Assembly (NCBI RefSeq): GCF_030067815.1
Contig: NZ_CP125968.1
Span: 1,542,001-1,606,000 of the forward strand
DNA: 64,000 bases
Source of the DNA: Sporosarcina thermotolerans
GTDB taxonomy: Bacteria > Bacillota > Bacilli > Bacillales_A > Planococcaceae
Direction: 5' to 3'
Below, in pieces: positions 47,669-56,288 of the stretch; the first letter of the stretch is position 1; each line of letters starts with the position of its first letter. The translations under genes were made by a program, and so were the position numbers. The notes under the pieces were generated by a model. That model did no database searches. It saw only the letters and a program-made list of their open reading frames with translations, and was not told the origin of the DNA.

Positions 47669-49409
47669 GAAGGCATGGCGTTGTCCTTAAACTTTTCGTT
47701 GTAACGTCTATTCTGATTATGATTGTTTTTTCCTTTGTAATGTTTGCAGAAGGCTTGTTTTTCGAGCGGTTTTACCGAATGTCCAAGATCCATACAATTG
47801 AAGAGAACATGAACCACTTTGCAGAGCAATACAAACAGGTTGATTCCAATAAAAATCAGATTTCAAGCTTGCTCGGTACATTTATGAATGAAAATGATGC
47901 AAGTACTTCAATCTTAAATAATCAGTTTGAACAGATAAACATAGATCCTTATTTTTTAGAGTTGCAAACAGACAGTCAGGCCGTTACAATTCTGATCCCT
48001 GCGATGACGTTAGATGCTATTCCGAATGGGATTCAAATCGGTGAAACACTTGTGGTCGATGGGATCTTCATGGATGAAAATGATTCCATCATGCAACTTA
48101 TTGCCATACAGCAGGAAACCGAAGACCTTGGTCAAGGGTTGACCCGAGTTGAGGGGAAGATAACGGATCTATTGCTTCCTGAGAAACGCTCGTATAACCC
48201 TCTCCATCAGGATGCACTTATCTATGAAGCGCTCCGGGACTTGATTCCGAATTTGGAACAATATGAGTCTCGTTTGCAGAACGGTTCGCCTGTTCAGGTG
48301 GAATGGATAGATAATTGGAGCGGTGTACAATACGCTGTTCTCATTCAATCACTAAAAGGAAATAAAAATGATGATCGTTATTTATTTGTCATGACTTCCC
48401 TGCAGCCAGTCGGAGAAGCAGTCGAGATACTCATGCAGTATTTTGTTTATTTGACGCCAATCATTCTCGTGCTCATCATTATTCTGTCTTTCATTTATTC
48501 CAGAATTGTATCACGTCCGTTAGTAACGCTAAACCGCGCCGCAGCACGTCTTGCCAAGTTAGACTTTGCCGTGGAGCCCGAGATCCATTCGAAAGATGAA
48601 TTCGGTGAGCTATCGCGTAATCTAATTGCGTTGTCTCAGAACTTAAAAATGACCTTGAAAGAGCTTACCGATAGTAATGGTAAACTACATGCGGAAATAG
48701 AAGAAAAACAGCGATCCGAGCAACTTCGTAAAGAGTTGACTGCTAACATCTCCCATGAATTGAAAACCCCTTTAGGCATTGTGAAAGGTTTCGCGGAAGG
48801 GTTGCAAGACGGGGTGGCTGACGACAAAAGAGACCGCTACCTGAGCCACATTGTGAATGAAACCGATCGGATGAATGCGTTAATCATGGATATGCTGGAG
48901 CTTTCCAAATTCGAGGCCAAGGTCATTCAATTAAAATTAAGAAGCGTATCCATAACAAACCTTATTCAACATGTAGTTGATTCGTTATCTCATCAGTTGG
49001 AGAGCAAGAACCTTAAATACAAGCTTTACAAAGAAGAAGAACTTTTCGTAAACGTAGATGCAAGAAGGATTGAACAGGTTGTTCTGAACTTATTGAGTAA
49101 TGCCATTCGACATGCAGAGGAGAACAGTGTCGTGACCATTCGTATCGAGAGGACATCTACTAAAGAGGTAGTCATAATAATCGAGAACACTGGACCAGCC
49201 ATTACAGAGAACGATTTGAGCCGGTTATGGGACCATTTCTACCGGGTTGAAGATTCCCGGGTCGTAGATCTGGAGGAACCGGTTTAGGACTCGCGATCGT
49301 CAAACATATCCTTGAACTTCATGATAGCGAGTTTGGTGTGGAGAATACCTATCAAGGCGTTGCATTTTCTTTTACCTTAAATGAAAGCGGAGGAGAACAA
49401 CATGAATAA
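47665..49409 (+). CDS. Sensor histidine kinase, frame broken
   Basis: About 581 aa once one G is added to CCCGGG near 49258. The C-terminal G-box [13 protein letters not shown] then follows directly. Membrane helices lie near residues 7-28 and 264-285, with a large extracellular sensor between them. A HAMP domain follows, then the H-box [15 protein letters not shown]-box [13 protein letters not shown] and the ATP lid. It phosphorylates the coupled regulator. The 3' end overlaps the next lipoprotein start by 8 bases. Confidence 0.9.
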
Positions 49410-49896
49410 CAAGAAGATTATCTATATCATTTCAGTTCTATGCGCGCTGCTAATGATAAGCGGTTGTGCAGGAAAATCACAAACTGGCGCAACAGATACA
49501 GTTAACGCACAGCCAGTTGAAAGTACTCAAGACGACAGCACCACATTGGATGATGATTCAGCAAGTACCGACGACGATGAAATATTAATTATTATCGATC
49601 AGACCCCAAAACCGATGGAGGGATATAGTTTTGATTTCGTAGTGAAACAGGTCCCAGAAGGGTTCGCTCTAGCCGAAATGCAGTGGATTACCCCGCATAC
49701 TATTATTGCAGATTCGGTTCAAGATGCCATTGAAAACGGAGCTAATGGGGAATTTGGATTTTACATTAGTGGGAACGGACAATATTCCGGCTTCATCTAT
49801 CCGGATTATATGGAGGGCCAGGAAGGCCAGGTTGTATTTCTATTTAAAGATGATCAAGGCAATGAGTTAACTTGGAAAAAGGAATTAACTTTGTAA
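49402..49896 (+). CDS. Lipoprotein, 164 aa
   Basis: ATG 49402 after GGAGGAGAACA. Signal peptide and lipobox ISGC, then a Thr/Asp-rich linker and a small beta domain ([20 protein letters not shown] … [19 protein letters not shown]). Unrecognised. Encoded in one operon with the two-component system, likely part of its signal input or output. Confidence 0.75.
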   Translation: MNNKKIIYIISVLCALLMISGCAGKSQTGATDTVNAQPVESTQDDSTTLDDDSASTDDDEILIIIDQTPKPMEGYSFDFVVKQVPEGFALAEMQWITPHTIIADSVQDAIENGANGEFGFYISGNGQYSGFIYPDYMEGQEGQVVFLFKDDQGNELTWKKELTL

Positions 49897-49912
49897 TGAA
49901 GGCTATTTTTGA

Positions 49913-51040
49913 TTGAGTAAAGACAAGGGGATGATCCACATAAAAAAGTTGAAAATTTTAGTATTAGCTGCGCTCGTCTTATCGACTCTTACTGCTTGCA
50001 GCATGCGGCAGGAAGAAAATAGTCCAGTGAACGTAGTGCCGAGTGAAAGCATTACTGTTAATGGAAACAAATCCACTGATACCGACCTACCCTCAATTTC
50101 CATTGAAAAAATCGATAAATATGAGGGAATGGAAATTACTGATTGGTTAAATGAAGAGACTGTTGTCCTTTCAAAGGAAAACGAAGAGCTTCAAAAAATG
50201 AGCCTCTTAGAGAATTCCGAATCCTACCCTAAAAGCATATACCTCTATAATCTGCATACGAAAGAATACAAAACAGTAAAAGCCCAAAAGAATATGTTTC
50301 TCGGCGGGGCGACTTTGTCTCCCGACAAAAAACACCTATTATACTATGAATACTCTATTGGAGATATCGCCTATTATCTGATGAGCATGAACGCCGTGGA
50401 ACAATCTACCGTGCCGGAGGACAATCTTGGAATCGCTTATACGGCCGAGTGGACTGACGATCAAAATGTAATCGGTGCTTCCTTTTACGGTGGTGCATAT
50501 TTGGCTGATACGAGTAGGAATCTTACTCAGATTGCCGAGCTGCAGGAGGAGCAATTGTTCACGGTGAAAAAAACACAGGATAAAATCTATTATATAACGA
50601 CTGATGGCCCCACCTTCCAGTTATATATGCTTGATCTCGTGACCAAAGTAAAAAAGAATCTGAAGGTGGAAAATGCGGAGGGAATCACGCTCTCGCCCGA
50701 TGGGAAGCAAATGTTGATTACCCAAGGAACGGAATCCACAAGAAGGCTTTTTCTTGCTGATGCCGAGGCAAACGTTTTAAGAACAATCGCCGAGGGTTCT
50801 GAAGTGACCGATGCTTCCTGGTCTCCTAACCAGCAGATGATCGCATACCAACTCAAATCTAACATCAACGGCGTAGACACTAACGGACTCTATTTGTACG
50901 ATGTAGTAACTGATAAATCCGTACAAGTTGCAGCGAATGTCGGAAATGCTAACATCCGATGGAGCCCTTCTGGTAATAAAATTGCCGTTACAGAATTAGA
51001 TGAAAGAAACTATAACAGCAGTATTATATATTTGAAATAG
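49913..51040 (+). CDS. Beta-propeller (TolB-like) lipoprotein
   Basis: TTG 49913 (GAAGG upstream) or ATG 49931; both keep the signal peptide with lipobox LTAC. The body has repeated propeller motifs of the PD40 kind: ATLSPDKKHLLYYEYSIGD, GITLSPDGKQMLITQG, DASWSPNQQMIAYQ, IRWSPSGNKIAVTE. Predicted extracytoplasmic, membrane-anchored. It closes the operon. Confidence 0.82.
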   Translation: MSKDKGMIHIKKLKILVLAALVLSTLTACSMRQEENSPVNVVPSESITVNGNKSTDTDLPSISIEKIDKYEGMEITDWLNEETVVLSKENEELQKMSLLENSESYPKSIYLYNLHTKEYKTVKAQKNMFLGGATLSPDKKHLLYYEYSIGDIAYYLMSMNAVEQSTVPEDNLGIAYTAEWTDDQNVIGASFYGGAYLADTSRNLTQIAELQEEQLFTVKKTQDKIYYITTDGPTFQLYMLDLVTKVKKNLKVENAEGITLSPDGKQMLITQGTESTRRLFLADAEANVLRTIAEGSEVTDASWSPNQQMIAYQLKSNINGVDTNGLYLYDVVTDKSVQVAANVGNANIRWSPSGNKIAVTELDERNYNSSIIYLK

Positions 51041-51125
51041 GGTAAATGATCGAGTGTTTGTTAGGGTTTAATAATGAAAAAACAGTGAGTAAATTGAAGT
51101 GAATCCTGTCGTTCCACAATAAAAA

Positions 51126-51250
51126 AATCCATCCTTGAGTGGCCGCTCATATCGGATGGATTAGTTTATCCCACTAGCTGATCCCGTTGAATGGAACCTG
51201 CTATTGGATTTTAGAGACCGTCTATTGTATCCGCAATAGGTGGTCCTTTT
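51126..51250 (+). ncRNA. Headless 3' half of a type I toxin mRNA, second copy
   Basis: Hairpin AATCCATCC/GGATGGATT (51126-51162), linker CTGATCCCGTTGAATGGAAC and terminator stem GACCGTC/GGTGGTC with T-run. It matches 29487-29610 over about 150 bases, including the flanking ATAAAAAA before and TTTTTAG after. No peptide gene or 5' arm precedes it. Confidence 0.5.
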
Positions 51251-51337
51251 TAGTTTATTCATTGTCAGCAATTATATGCAGATACCCCTCTCATGGGGCA
51301 GTTTTTTTGATATTACAACCAAATTACCTACCGTCCA

Positions 51338-51466
51338 CTACTTCACCTTTAATGAAACAAGCGCATTGTGTATGGCTTCGAGTTTCGTTTCAAGCCGGTG
51401 CAAGAGATAAAAGGATACAAAAATCGGAAATCCGATTTGTTGTATGAAAGTTAACCATTGTTCCAT
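51338..51466 (-). CDS. YvrJ family protein, copy B
   Basis: 42 aa, ATG 51466 after GGAGGCGGATTCAAA. MEQWLTFIQQIGFPIFVSFY, then the same tail as copy A; three substitutions in all. Downstream end of the second DUF1659-DUF2922-YvrJ operon. Confidence 0.85.
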   Translation of the reverse strand: MEQWLTFIQQIGFPIFVSFYLLHRLETKLEAIHNALVSLKVK

Positions 51467-51492
51467 TTTGAATCCGCCTCCTTCATTTTTAA

Positions 51493-51530
51493 TGTAATGA
51501 AAAGGCTCCCCAGGGGGCCGGGAGCCACTT
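51493..51530 (-). terminator. Altered hairpin inside YvrJ operon B
   Basis: GGCTCC…GGGAGCC stem in the same place as in operon A, but the inner part is rebuilt (CCCCAGGGGGCCGGG in place of CCCCAGCCAAGCTGG). The AATGTAATGAAAAG flank is shared with the permease terminator at 35650. Confidence 0.65.
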
Positions 51531-51534
51531 TTCA

Positions 51535-51753
51535 TTACGCTTTTACAAGTTCTTCTACAGTACGTCCAATAATGCGAGCGCCTCTTACGGTTGCAAGAAA
51601 AGAGCCATCCACTTCAAACACTTGCGAAGCGATAATCTCCTGCATAGCTGCTTCTACTTCAGCTGGTGTTAATCCAGCTTTTGGCTCGTCCACTGTTAGG
51701 GATGTCTGTTTTCCCGCAGCAGTCGTGAAGTTCAATTGTAATGATTTCGCCAT
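51535..51753 (-). CDS. DUF2922 protein, copy B
   Basis: 72 aa, ATG 51753 after AAAGGGGTGATGAGGA. Sequence MAKSLQLNFTTAAGKQTSLT … GARIIGRTVEELVKA. Paralogue of 38818-39036 in the same three-gene order. Confidence 0.9.
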   Translation of the reverse strand: MAKSLQLNFTTAAGKQTSLTVDEPKAGLTPAEVEAAMQEIIASQVFEVDGSFLATVRGARIIGRTVEELVKA

Positions 51754-51771
51754 TCCTCATCACCCCTTTCT

Positions 51772-51841
51772 ACTTAGTCATAATGTCTGCTGTTTCTTGC
51801 CTTTCCACTTAGTTCATAATGTCTGCTATTTCTTGTCTTTC
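51772..51841 (-). repeat. Tandem duplication of the DUF1659 gene end
   Basis: The last 35 or so bases of the DUF1659 gene (TTAGTTCATAATGTCTGCTA) are repeated immediately downstream with three differences (51772-51806 versus 51807-51841). The reading frame is unaffected because the extra copy lies past the stop. Confidence 0.8.
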
Positions 51842-52027
51842 TGCTCCGATTAATGGATATTCGGAGAGCTGTGCCAATTGTGTAAGGGCAATGTATAGGT
51901 TGTCAGCCGTCGCCCCTTCTGCGATGTTACGGTAGGATTTCGATTTTCGGATCAATTTCCCATCCTCTGTCATACCAGCATCGAAATACACCTTTCCAAC
52001 TGCATGTCTAAATTCGATTGTCGCCAT
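51809..52027 (-). CDS. DUF1659 protein, copy B
   Basis: 72 aa, ATG 52027 after AAAGGAGGGGAAAGCAG. MATIEFRHAVGKVYFDAGMT … PLIGAERQEIADIMN. About 85% identical to copy A; the first gene of operon B. Confidence 0.9.
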   Translation of the reverse strand: MATIEFRHAVGKVYFDAGMTEDGKLIRKSKSYRNIAEGATADNLYIALTQLAQLSEYPLIGAERQEIADIMN

Positions 52028-52048
52028 CTGCTTTCCCCTCCTTTCACA

Positions 52049-52091
52049 TACTATATAGACTTGAAATGAGGGAAAGGATACTTTCTTCGTG
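52049..52091 (-). promoter_or_regulatory. Conserved promoter block, copy B
   Basis: Minus strand: AGTATCCTTTCCCTCATTTC then AAGTCTATATAGTATG, aligned with copies A and C and at the same distance from the start codon as copy A. Confidence 0.55.
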
Positions 52092-52177
52092 TATTTTTTT
52101 GAAAAAAGTTTTGAAAAAGTTTTTAAAAGGGTTTTTATGTCCAGTGCCTATTACCTTATCTGAAATGAATTGCATAG

Positions 52178-52260
52178 AATGTTCTTATTAATCTTGCTAT
52201 GGTAGAATGATTGTGTGCAACCGAATATTGATAGGGTGGTTGGTTGTCTCTTCTTTCCTT
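52178..52260 (+). ncRNA. Orphan 5' part of a type I toxin locus
   Basis: GTTCTTATTAATCTTGCTAT with extended -10 TGGTAGAAT, then GTGCAACCGAATATTG and AGGGTGGTTGGTTGTC: the promoter and 5' arm of loci 1-2 at about 90% identity. It stops after TTTCCTTTTAGG; the peptide gene and 3' arm are gone. It lies directly upstream of a MerR promoter and may now feed transcription into that operon. Confidence 0.75.
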
Positions 52261-52281
52261 TTAGGCTGTTATTATTAGATG

Positions 52282-52312
52282 TTGACATGGAGTAAACTCC
52301 ATCTTTTAAAGT
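52282..52312 (+). promoter_or_regulatory. MerR-type promoter with 19-bp spacer and dyad
   Basis: TTGACA (52282-52287), a 19-bp spacer, TAAAGT (52307-52312). The perfect dyad ATGGAGT-AAACTCCAT (52287-52302) lies between the two boxes. This is the textbook MerR-family operator, twisted by the regulator to activate. It drives the membrane gene and merR behind it. Confidence 0.92.
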
Positions 52313-52345
52313 ATGAGTAACAATAAAAGATGGGGAGTGTTAGTA

Positions 52346-52663
52346 GTGGAGATTTTCACGTATGGATTAATAGGGTTTTACGCTGTATTAACAGGGGTAG
52401 CGGGTATACATCAACTGAAAGAAAATGGTTTTCAAGTACAATCAATCTTATTTATAGTCGTATCAAGCGGAATTCTTGGAATGTTATTTATTCCAAACAA
52501 AGACTGGATGCTAGTATTGTTACTTCTGGCATTTGTCCTGTTGCAAATATTGGCGGTTGTTCAAGGGGTACTATCAAATGGACGGCTTACGTACACTCAT
52601 CATATCGTACGATTCCTTTTCCATTGTATACTTGTTTTACTGGTCTATAAATTTATAAAATAA
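52346..52663 (+). CDS. Small membrane protein, 105 aa
   Basis: Start placed at GTG 52346 (GGGGAGTGTTAGTA upstream). The in-frame ATG at 52313 touches the -10 box and would lie before the transcription start. Four hydrophobic segments; no recognised motif (MEIFTYGLIGFYAVLTGVAG…). In one operon with, and probably controlled by, the MerR regulator. Possibly involved in resistance or efflux; the function is unknown. Confidence 0.75.
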   Translation: MEIFTYGLIGFYAVLTGVAGIHQLKENGFQVQSILFIVVSSGILGMLFIPNKDWMLVLLLLAFVLLQILAVVQGVLSNGRLTYTHHIVRFLFHCILVLLVYKFIK

Positions 52664-52676
52664 TGGGTGATTAACC

Positions 52677-53087
52677 ATGAAAATCGGCGAATTTGCAGCA
52701 TGCACTGGCCTTAGTAAAGATACCATTCGTTATTACGAAAAAATAGATTTATTACATCCAAAAATAATAAATAAACACCGAGTGTATAGCGAGCAAGACA
52801 TCGAAATAATTGCTACAATCCGTAAACTAAAACTAACCGGGTTTTCACTTCAAGAAATTAAATTGCTTTTTGACTTGTCGCAAAATACCGATCGAAATAA
52901 AGAACTGACCAAAGAAGAAATCCAAAAGCTTCAGAAAGTAAAAATAGTATTTGAGAATAAATACAAACAGATAGTTGAAAAAGAAGAACAGATTAAACAA
53001 ATAAAACAAGTTCTGCTAAGTGCGGATTATAAAATGAAGCAGCTATTAGAAAAAAATAAAGTTGTAGGGAACCTATTATTACCATAA
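52677..53087 (+). CDS. MerR-family transcription regulator
   Basis: 136 aa. MKIGEFAACTGLSKDTIRYY opens the winged HTH, then YSEQDIEIIATIRKLKLTGF and a long coiled-coil dimerisation helix (residues 75-125). The C-terminal part is short, with no cysteines of metal sensors, so an organic or stress signal is more likely. 13 bp behind the membrane gene; autoregulated through the dyad promoter. Confidence 0.92.
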   Translation: MKIGEFAACTGLSKDTIRYYEKIDLLHPKIINKHRVYSEQDIEIIATIRKLKLTGFSLQEIKLLFDLSQNTDRNKELTKEEIQKLQKVKIVFENKYKQIVEKEEQIKQIKQVLLSADYKMKQLLEKNKVVGNLLLP

Positions 53088-53091
53088 AAAT

Positions 53092-53137
53092 GCCTGGTAC
53101 AAACGCAATTAAATTGCATTAGTATCAGGCACTTTAC
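53092..53137. terminator. Bidirectional hairpin between merR and DUF1456
   Basis: TGCCTGGTAC…GTATCAGGCA with an inner GCAATTAAATTGC stem. Its arms resemble the right half of the dispersed palindrome. It serves both convergent genes. Confidence 0.7.
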
Positions 53138-53138
53138 A

Positions 53139-53636
53139 TTAGTTCCGATATTTTATAGCCAGTCCTTTTAAGAAGTTCCTCGCGTATCGATCCAGGCACG
53201 GTTTATAATTCTTATGCCCTTCTTTTCTCAATACGGCGCTTAGTTCGCCTTTGGATATTGTGATCCCTGCATCTTCTAAAATCTCAAGCATATCCTCACT
53301 TGTTAACGCGAGTGCTATTTTCACTTTCTTTAGTAGGAAGTTATTAACATTTTCATTCGTCATGATAGATGCTGATGGAGCTTGGGGTTGTCCCGGTTTT
53401 GGCTCTTGTTTGCCTCTTTTATAGATAATAAGGCCATTTAAAAAAGAATCCAACATTTGATTCGTACACTTCATTTGCAATTCATTTTCAGCTTCATCTT
53501 CATTTGATTTTGTAAGCAGCATAAGTACATCTTCTTTTGACACTTCAATGCCACCAAGTTTAAAAATATCTACCATCTCGGTATTACTAAAATCCAAAGC
53601 ATATCGTAATCGAATTAATATATCATTATTATTCAT
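53139..53636 (-). CDS. DUF1456 (YehS-like) protein
   Basis: 165 aa made of two DUF1456 units (residues 1-70 NNDILIRLRYALDFSNTEMV…; 90-155 NFLLKKVKIALALTSEDML…), as usual. The spacer (GKQEPKPGQPQAPSAS) is disordered. Function unknown. ATG 53636 with GGAGGACTACAA upstream. Confidence 0.92.
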   Translation of the reverse strand: MNNNDILIRLRYALDFSNTEMVDIFKLGGIEVSKEDVLMLLTKSNEDEAENELQMKCTNQMLDSFLNGLIIYKRGKQEPKPGQPQAPSASIMTNENVNNFLLKKVKIALALTSEDMLEILEDAGITISKGELSAVLRKEGHKNYKPCLDRYARNFLKGLAIKYRN

Positions 53637-53731
53637 TTGTAGTCCTCCTGTATAATGCTGTTAGTACAAAAAAAATTCATCCTTATTATTGCCCTTTTGT
53701 GTGTTACTATTAAGTTCGGCTGCCTGACACC

Positions 53732-53947
53732 TTATTGAAGGGTACCGCTTTTATATCGATTCAGACATTCTTTGCAAATGCATTTCACACGGATATCATT
53801 TTCAGGAATCAGTTCGAAAATTCCATTTGGAAAGGTTTCTTGGCTACACCAACAAATGCCGAGCGATTTATCTTTTCCGTTACAACAGTTGTTAGTTTTT
53901 CCGCATAGCGGACATTCCTCGTTACTTGGGGATGCATCGTTTTGCAC
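53732..53947 (-). CDS. Cysteine-rich CWC family protein
   Basis: 71 aa with eight Cys: CPLCGKTNNCCNGKD, CWCSQETFP, CICKECLNRY. The pattern is that of the cysteine-rich CWC family, presumably zinc-binding; function unknown. ATG 53947 has AAAGAAGGTGCAAA upstream. Confidence 0.88.
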   Translation of the reverse strand: MQNDASPSNEECPLCGKTNNCCNGKDKSLGICWCSQETFPNGIFELIPENDIRVKCICKECLNRYKSGTLQ

Positions 53948-54085
53948 CTTCTTTCTACTATCTCTATTATAACTAATTCAATACCAAAAGAGGAAAAGGT
54001 ATTTGTAATATACTTCTGTACTTTTATGATTTGCAGAAGAAGGATGAACTGATATAATGAATAAATGATTTATTGGAGGCTAATT

Positions 54086-54349
54086 ATGAATTATAGAATC
54101 AGCAACAAGCAAGTATTTGAACTAGGACAAGTGCGTTCGGTTTCAGATGTACCGTTTACTGAGGAAGAACGTCAAAACGGCATGTTAATAGCGATTTCTA
54201 AGGTGGATAATACCCTCGCGTTGTATTTGGTTGAGATAGATGGCCATAAGAAATTTGAGGTTCGTTGGGATGATTCGCACGAGATTTTCACCGGTTGGTA
54301 TTCCGCTTGGGAAAATTTCACTTGGTGTCTAAATATCGCAGGCAACTAA
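54086..54349 (+). CDS. Hypothetical protein, 87 aa
   Basis: ATG 54086 after TTGGAGGCTAATT. MNYRISNKQVFELGQVRSVS … GWYSAWENFTWCLNIAGN. Soluble, beta-rich, unrecognised. A terminator follows 40 bases after the stop. Confidence 0.65.
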   Translation: MNYRISNKQVFELGQVRSVSDVPFTEEERQNGMLIAISKVDNTLALYLVEIDGHKKFEVRWDDSHEIFTGWYSAWENFTWCLNIAGN

Positions 54350-54390
54350 GTCCTTGATTGAAAATTTTAGGATATAAAGTACTTCAACAC

Positions 54391-54430
54391 TACCCCTTCG
54401 ACCGAAAAGTCGAAGGGGTGGTGTTTTTTT
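54391..54430 (+). terminator. Rho-independent terminator
   Basis: ACCCCTTCGAC-CGAAAA-GTCGAAGGGGT followed by a long T-run; strong stem with a GAAA-type loop. Confidence 0.95.
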
Positions 54431-54579
54431 TTATGGAAAAACGGGTTGCTTAGAGCAATAGTAGGTTGGTTAGTCGCAAGAACTCTTTGTGTGAAATGTT
54501 CATATTTATCTCACTATGATAAAATGGTTGTGATAAAGGCTCGAAAAGTGTTCATTAACTAAAGTGAGGTAGAGCTATT

Positions 54580-55041
54580 ATGAAAGAAACTGAAGCACCA
54601 ACCTTATCCCATAAACAAGTAGCCGCAACTTGTTTTAATCAAGTGTGGGATCTTCTTGAGAAGGAAGTACGGACACCTGAGGAAAAAGAGCAGATGATTC
54701 ACCTTTGTCATAGTTCTTTCTGGCATTGGACACAAGCAGAAGAATGTACTGAGACGAATCTCTCTATCGGATATTGGCAACTTTCACGTGTATATGCAGT
54801 GGTAGGGCAAGGAGAAAATGCGTTGAATTATGCGAAACGCTGTATAGCTGTGAGTGAAGAGGCGAGTCTTGCTCCTTTTTATATTGGATACGGATATGAG
54901 GCTGCGGCAAGAGCTTGCAACGTCTTAGGGCGAAATGAGGAGAGCCAGAGTTATAAAGATTTAGCCTATGAATGTGCAGAGAAAATGATTGATGAAGACA
55001 GTAAAAAGCTGTTAGTGAGTGATTTGGAAAGTTTGAAGTGA
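54580..55041 (+). CDS. TPR-like hypothetical protein, 153 aa
   Basis: ATG after GTGAGGTAGAGCTATT. All-helical: HLCHSSFWHWTQAEECTETN, LSIGYWQLSRVYAVVGQGEN, YEAAARACNVLGRNEESQSY look like tetratricopeptide pairs. An extended -10 (TGATAAAAT, about 54517-54525) lies upstream. Function unknown. Confidence 0.75.
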   Translation: MKETEAPTLSHKQVAATCFNQVWDLLEKEVRTPEEKEQMIHLCHSSFWHWTQAEECTETNLSIGYWQLSRVYAVVGQGENALNYAKRCIAVSEEASLAPFYIGYGYEAAARACNVLGRNEESQSYKDLAYECAEKMIDEDSKKLLVSDLESLK

Positions 55042-55165
55042 AATTGCTGCCTAGGATAAAACCCGTTCTCAAGGGTTGTCATAAACATGTCAAAATATAA
55101 GGGGTATTGGCGGAGGAAATGCTCCTTAACTGTCGAAGTAGTAAAGTATGAATGGAGTGAAATCT

Positions 55166-55612
55166 ATGACACTAACTTATAAACAAATAATCGTCGCAGT
55201 CGATGGATCAAAAGAGTCGGAATGGGCTTTCAAAAAGGCAATGGCCATTGCAGAACGAAATGATGCCACGTTGAATGTAGTCAATATCGTCGATACACGA
55301 TCACATTCTTCTGTTGAGACGTATGACCGTGCTGCAGCTGAAAGCGCTCATAAATATGCGGGAGAAATGCTGAATAACTACAAAGCGGAAGCAGTACAAG
55401 CTGGTGTGCAAAGCGTCAATGTAATTGTCGAGTACGGCTCACCAAAAGCAATGATTGCAAAAGACCTCCCGAACAAGCTGAATGCAGATCTAATCATCTG
55501 TGGTGCGACGGGACTAAATGCAGTTGAACGTTTTGTAATGGGCAGTGTCTCTGAAAACATTGTACGCACTGCAAAATGTGATGTACTCGTCATTCGTAAA
55601 CCCGAACAATAA
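55166..55612 (+). CDS. Universal stress protein UspA family
   Basis: ATG 55166 after TGGAGTGAAATCT. 148 aa. It begins KQIIVAVDGSKESEWAFKKA and ends with the ATP-binding signature GATGLNAVERFVMGSVS (G-x2-G-x9-G-S), so it is an ATP-binding type. Monocistronic with its own terminator. Confidence 0.93.
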   Translation: MTLTYKQIIVAVDGSKESEWAFKKAMAIAERNDATLNVVNIVDTRSHSSVETYDRAAAESAHKYAGEMLNNYKAEAVQAGVQSVNVIVEYGSPKAMIAKDLPNKLNADLIICGATGLNAVERFVMGSVSENIVRTAKCDVLVIRKPEQ

Positions 55613-55631
55613 GGGAAAATAATTAAGAAAT

Positions 55632-55676
55632 AAGCCATCTAATCGATTTTGAAGAATTCGTCGTAGATGGCTTTTT
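55632..55676 (+). terminator. Terminator after universal stress protein
   Basis: AAGCCATCTA…TAGATGGCTT followed by TTTAT, with a 25-base loop that includes a small AATTCG stem. Confidence 0.85.
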
Positions 55677-55704
55677 ATCTTGTGTACCAAGAGGAGGACT
55701 TTTC

Positions 55705-56208
55705 ATGGCGCTGTCGGAGAAACTGCTGTCATCCATCTCTGAATTTATCGATGATAACTATGTCGACGAATTGGTGTTTCATCAACTTGAAATTGAATCT
55801 GAACTGTTTCAAATGGAGTCAACTGTTCGAGAGGAAAGCCGAAGCTTGGAAGATGTTGTGAGACAAGTGGATGAAACGTTTTCCCAAAGGTTACTCCGTT
55901 GGATTGATGAAAAAGGGATGACAGATGCGCAAATCTATAAACAGGCGAATGTGGATCGGAGACTTTTTTCGAAAATCCGTAATGATATCCACTATCGACC
56001 GAGTAAAGTGACTGCAATTGCGTTTGCGATCGCCTTGCAATTGAATTTAGATGAAGCGAAGGATTTATTGTTAGCGGCGGGATTCGCTCTTTCGCCAAGT
56101 AGCAAGTTCGACCTGATCATCGAGTATTTCATCAGAGAAGAGAATTATAATCTTTTTGAGATCAATGAAGCGTTGTTCGCTTTTGAGCAAAACCTGATAG
56201 GCGTATAA
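55705..56208 (+). CDS. HTH-like protein paired with VWA gene
   Basis: 167 aa, ATG after AGAGGAGGACTTTTC. The central part [20 protein letters not shown] then [20 protein letters not shown] resembles an XRE-like helix-turn-helix, and the rest is helical. It lies 80 bp upstream of the VWA gene, an arrangement I recall from other Bacillales. Possibly an adaptor or regulator of that protein. Confidence 0.7.
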   Translation: MALSEKLLSSISEFIDDNYVDELVFHQLEIESELFQMESTVREESRSLEDVVRQVDETFSQRLLRWIDEKGMTDAQIYKQANVDRRLFSKIRNDIHYRPSKVTAIAFAIALQLNLDEAKDLLLAAGFALSPSSKFDLIIEYFIREENYNLFEINEALFAFEQNLIGV

Positions 56209-56288
56209 AAGTGTCGCTTTGCAGGCGACCTGATGCCCTTTTTTGAATGTTATTCTTCCCCTATAAACAATTTTGGGAGGAAAACGAT

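Noticed and set aside
54495..54540. Fifth type I toxin promoter
   Set aside because: Only the extended -10 (TGATAAAAT) is similar. There is no 5' arm, peptide or 3' arm, and it fits as the promoter of the gene at 54580.
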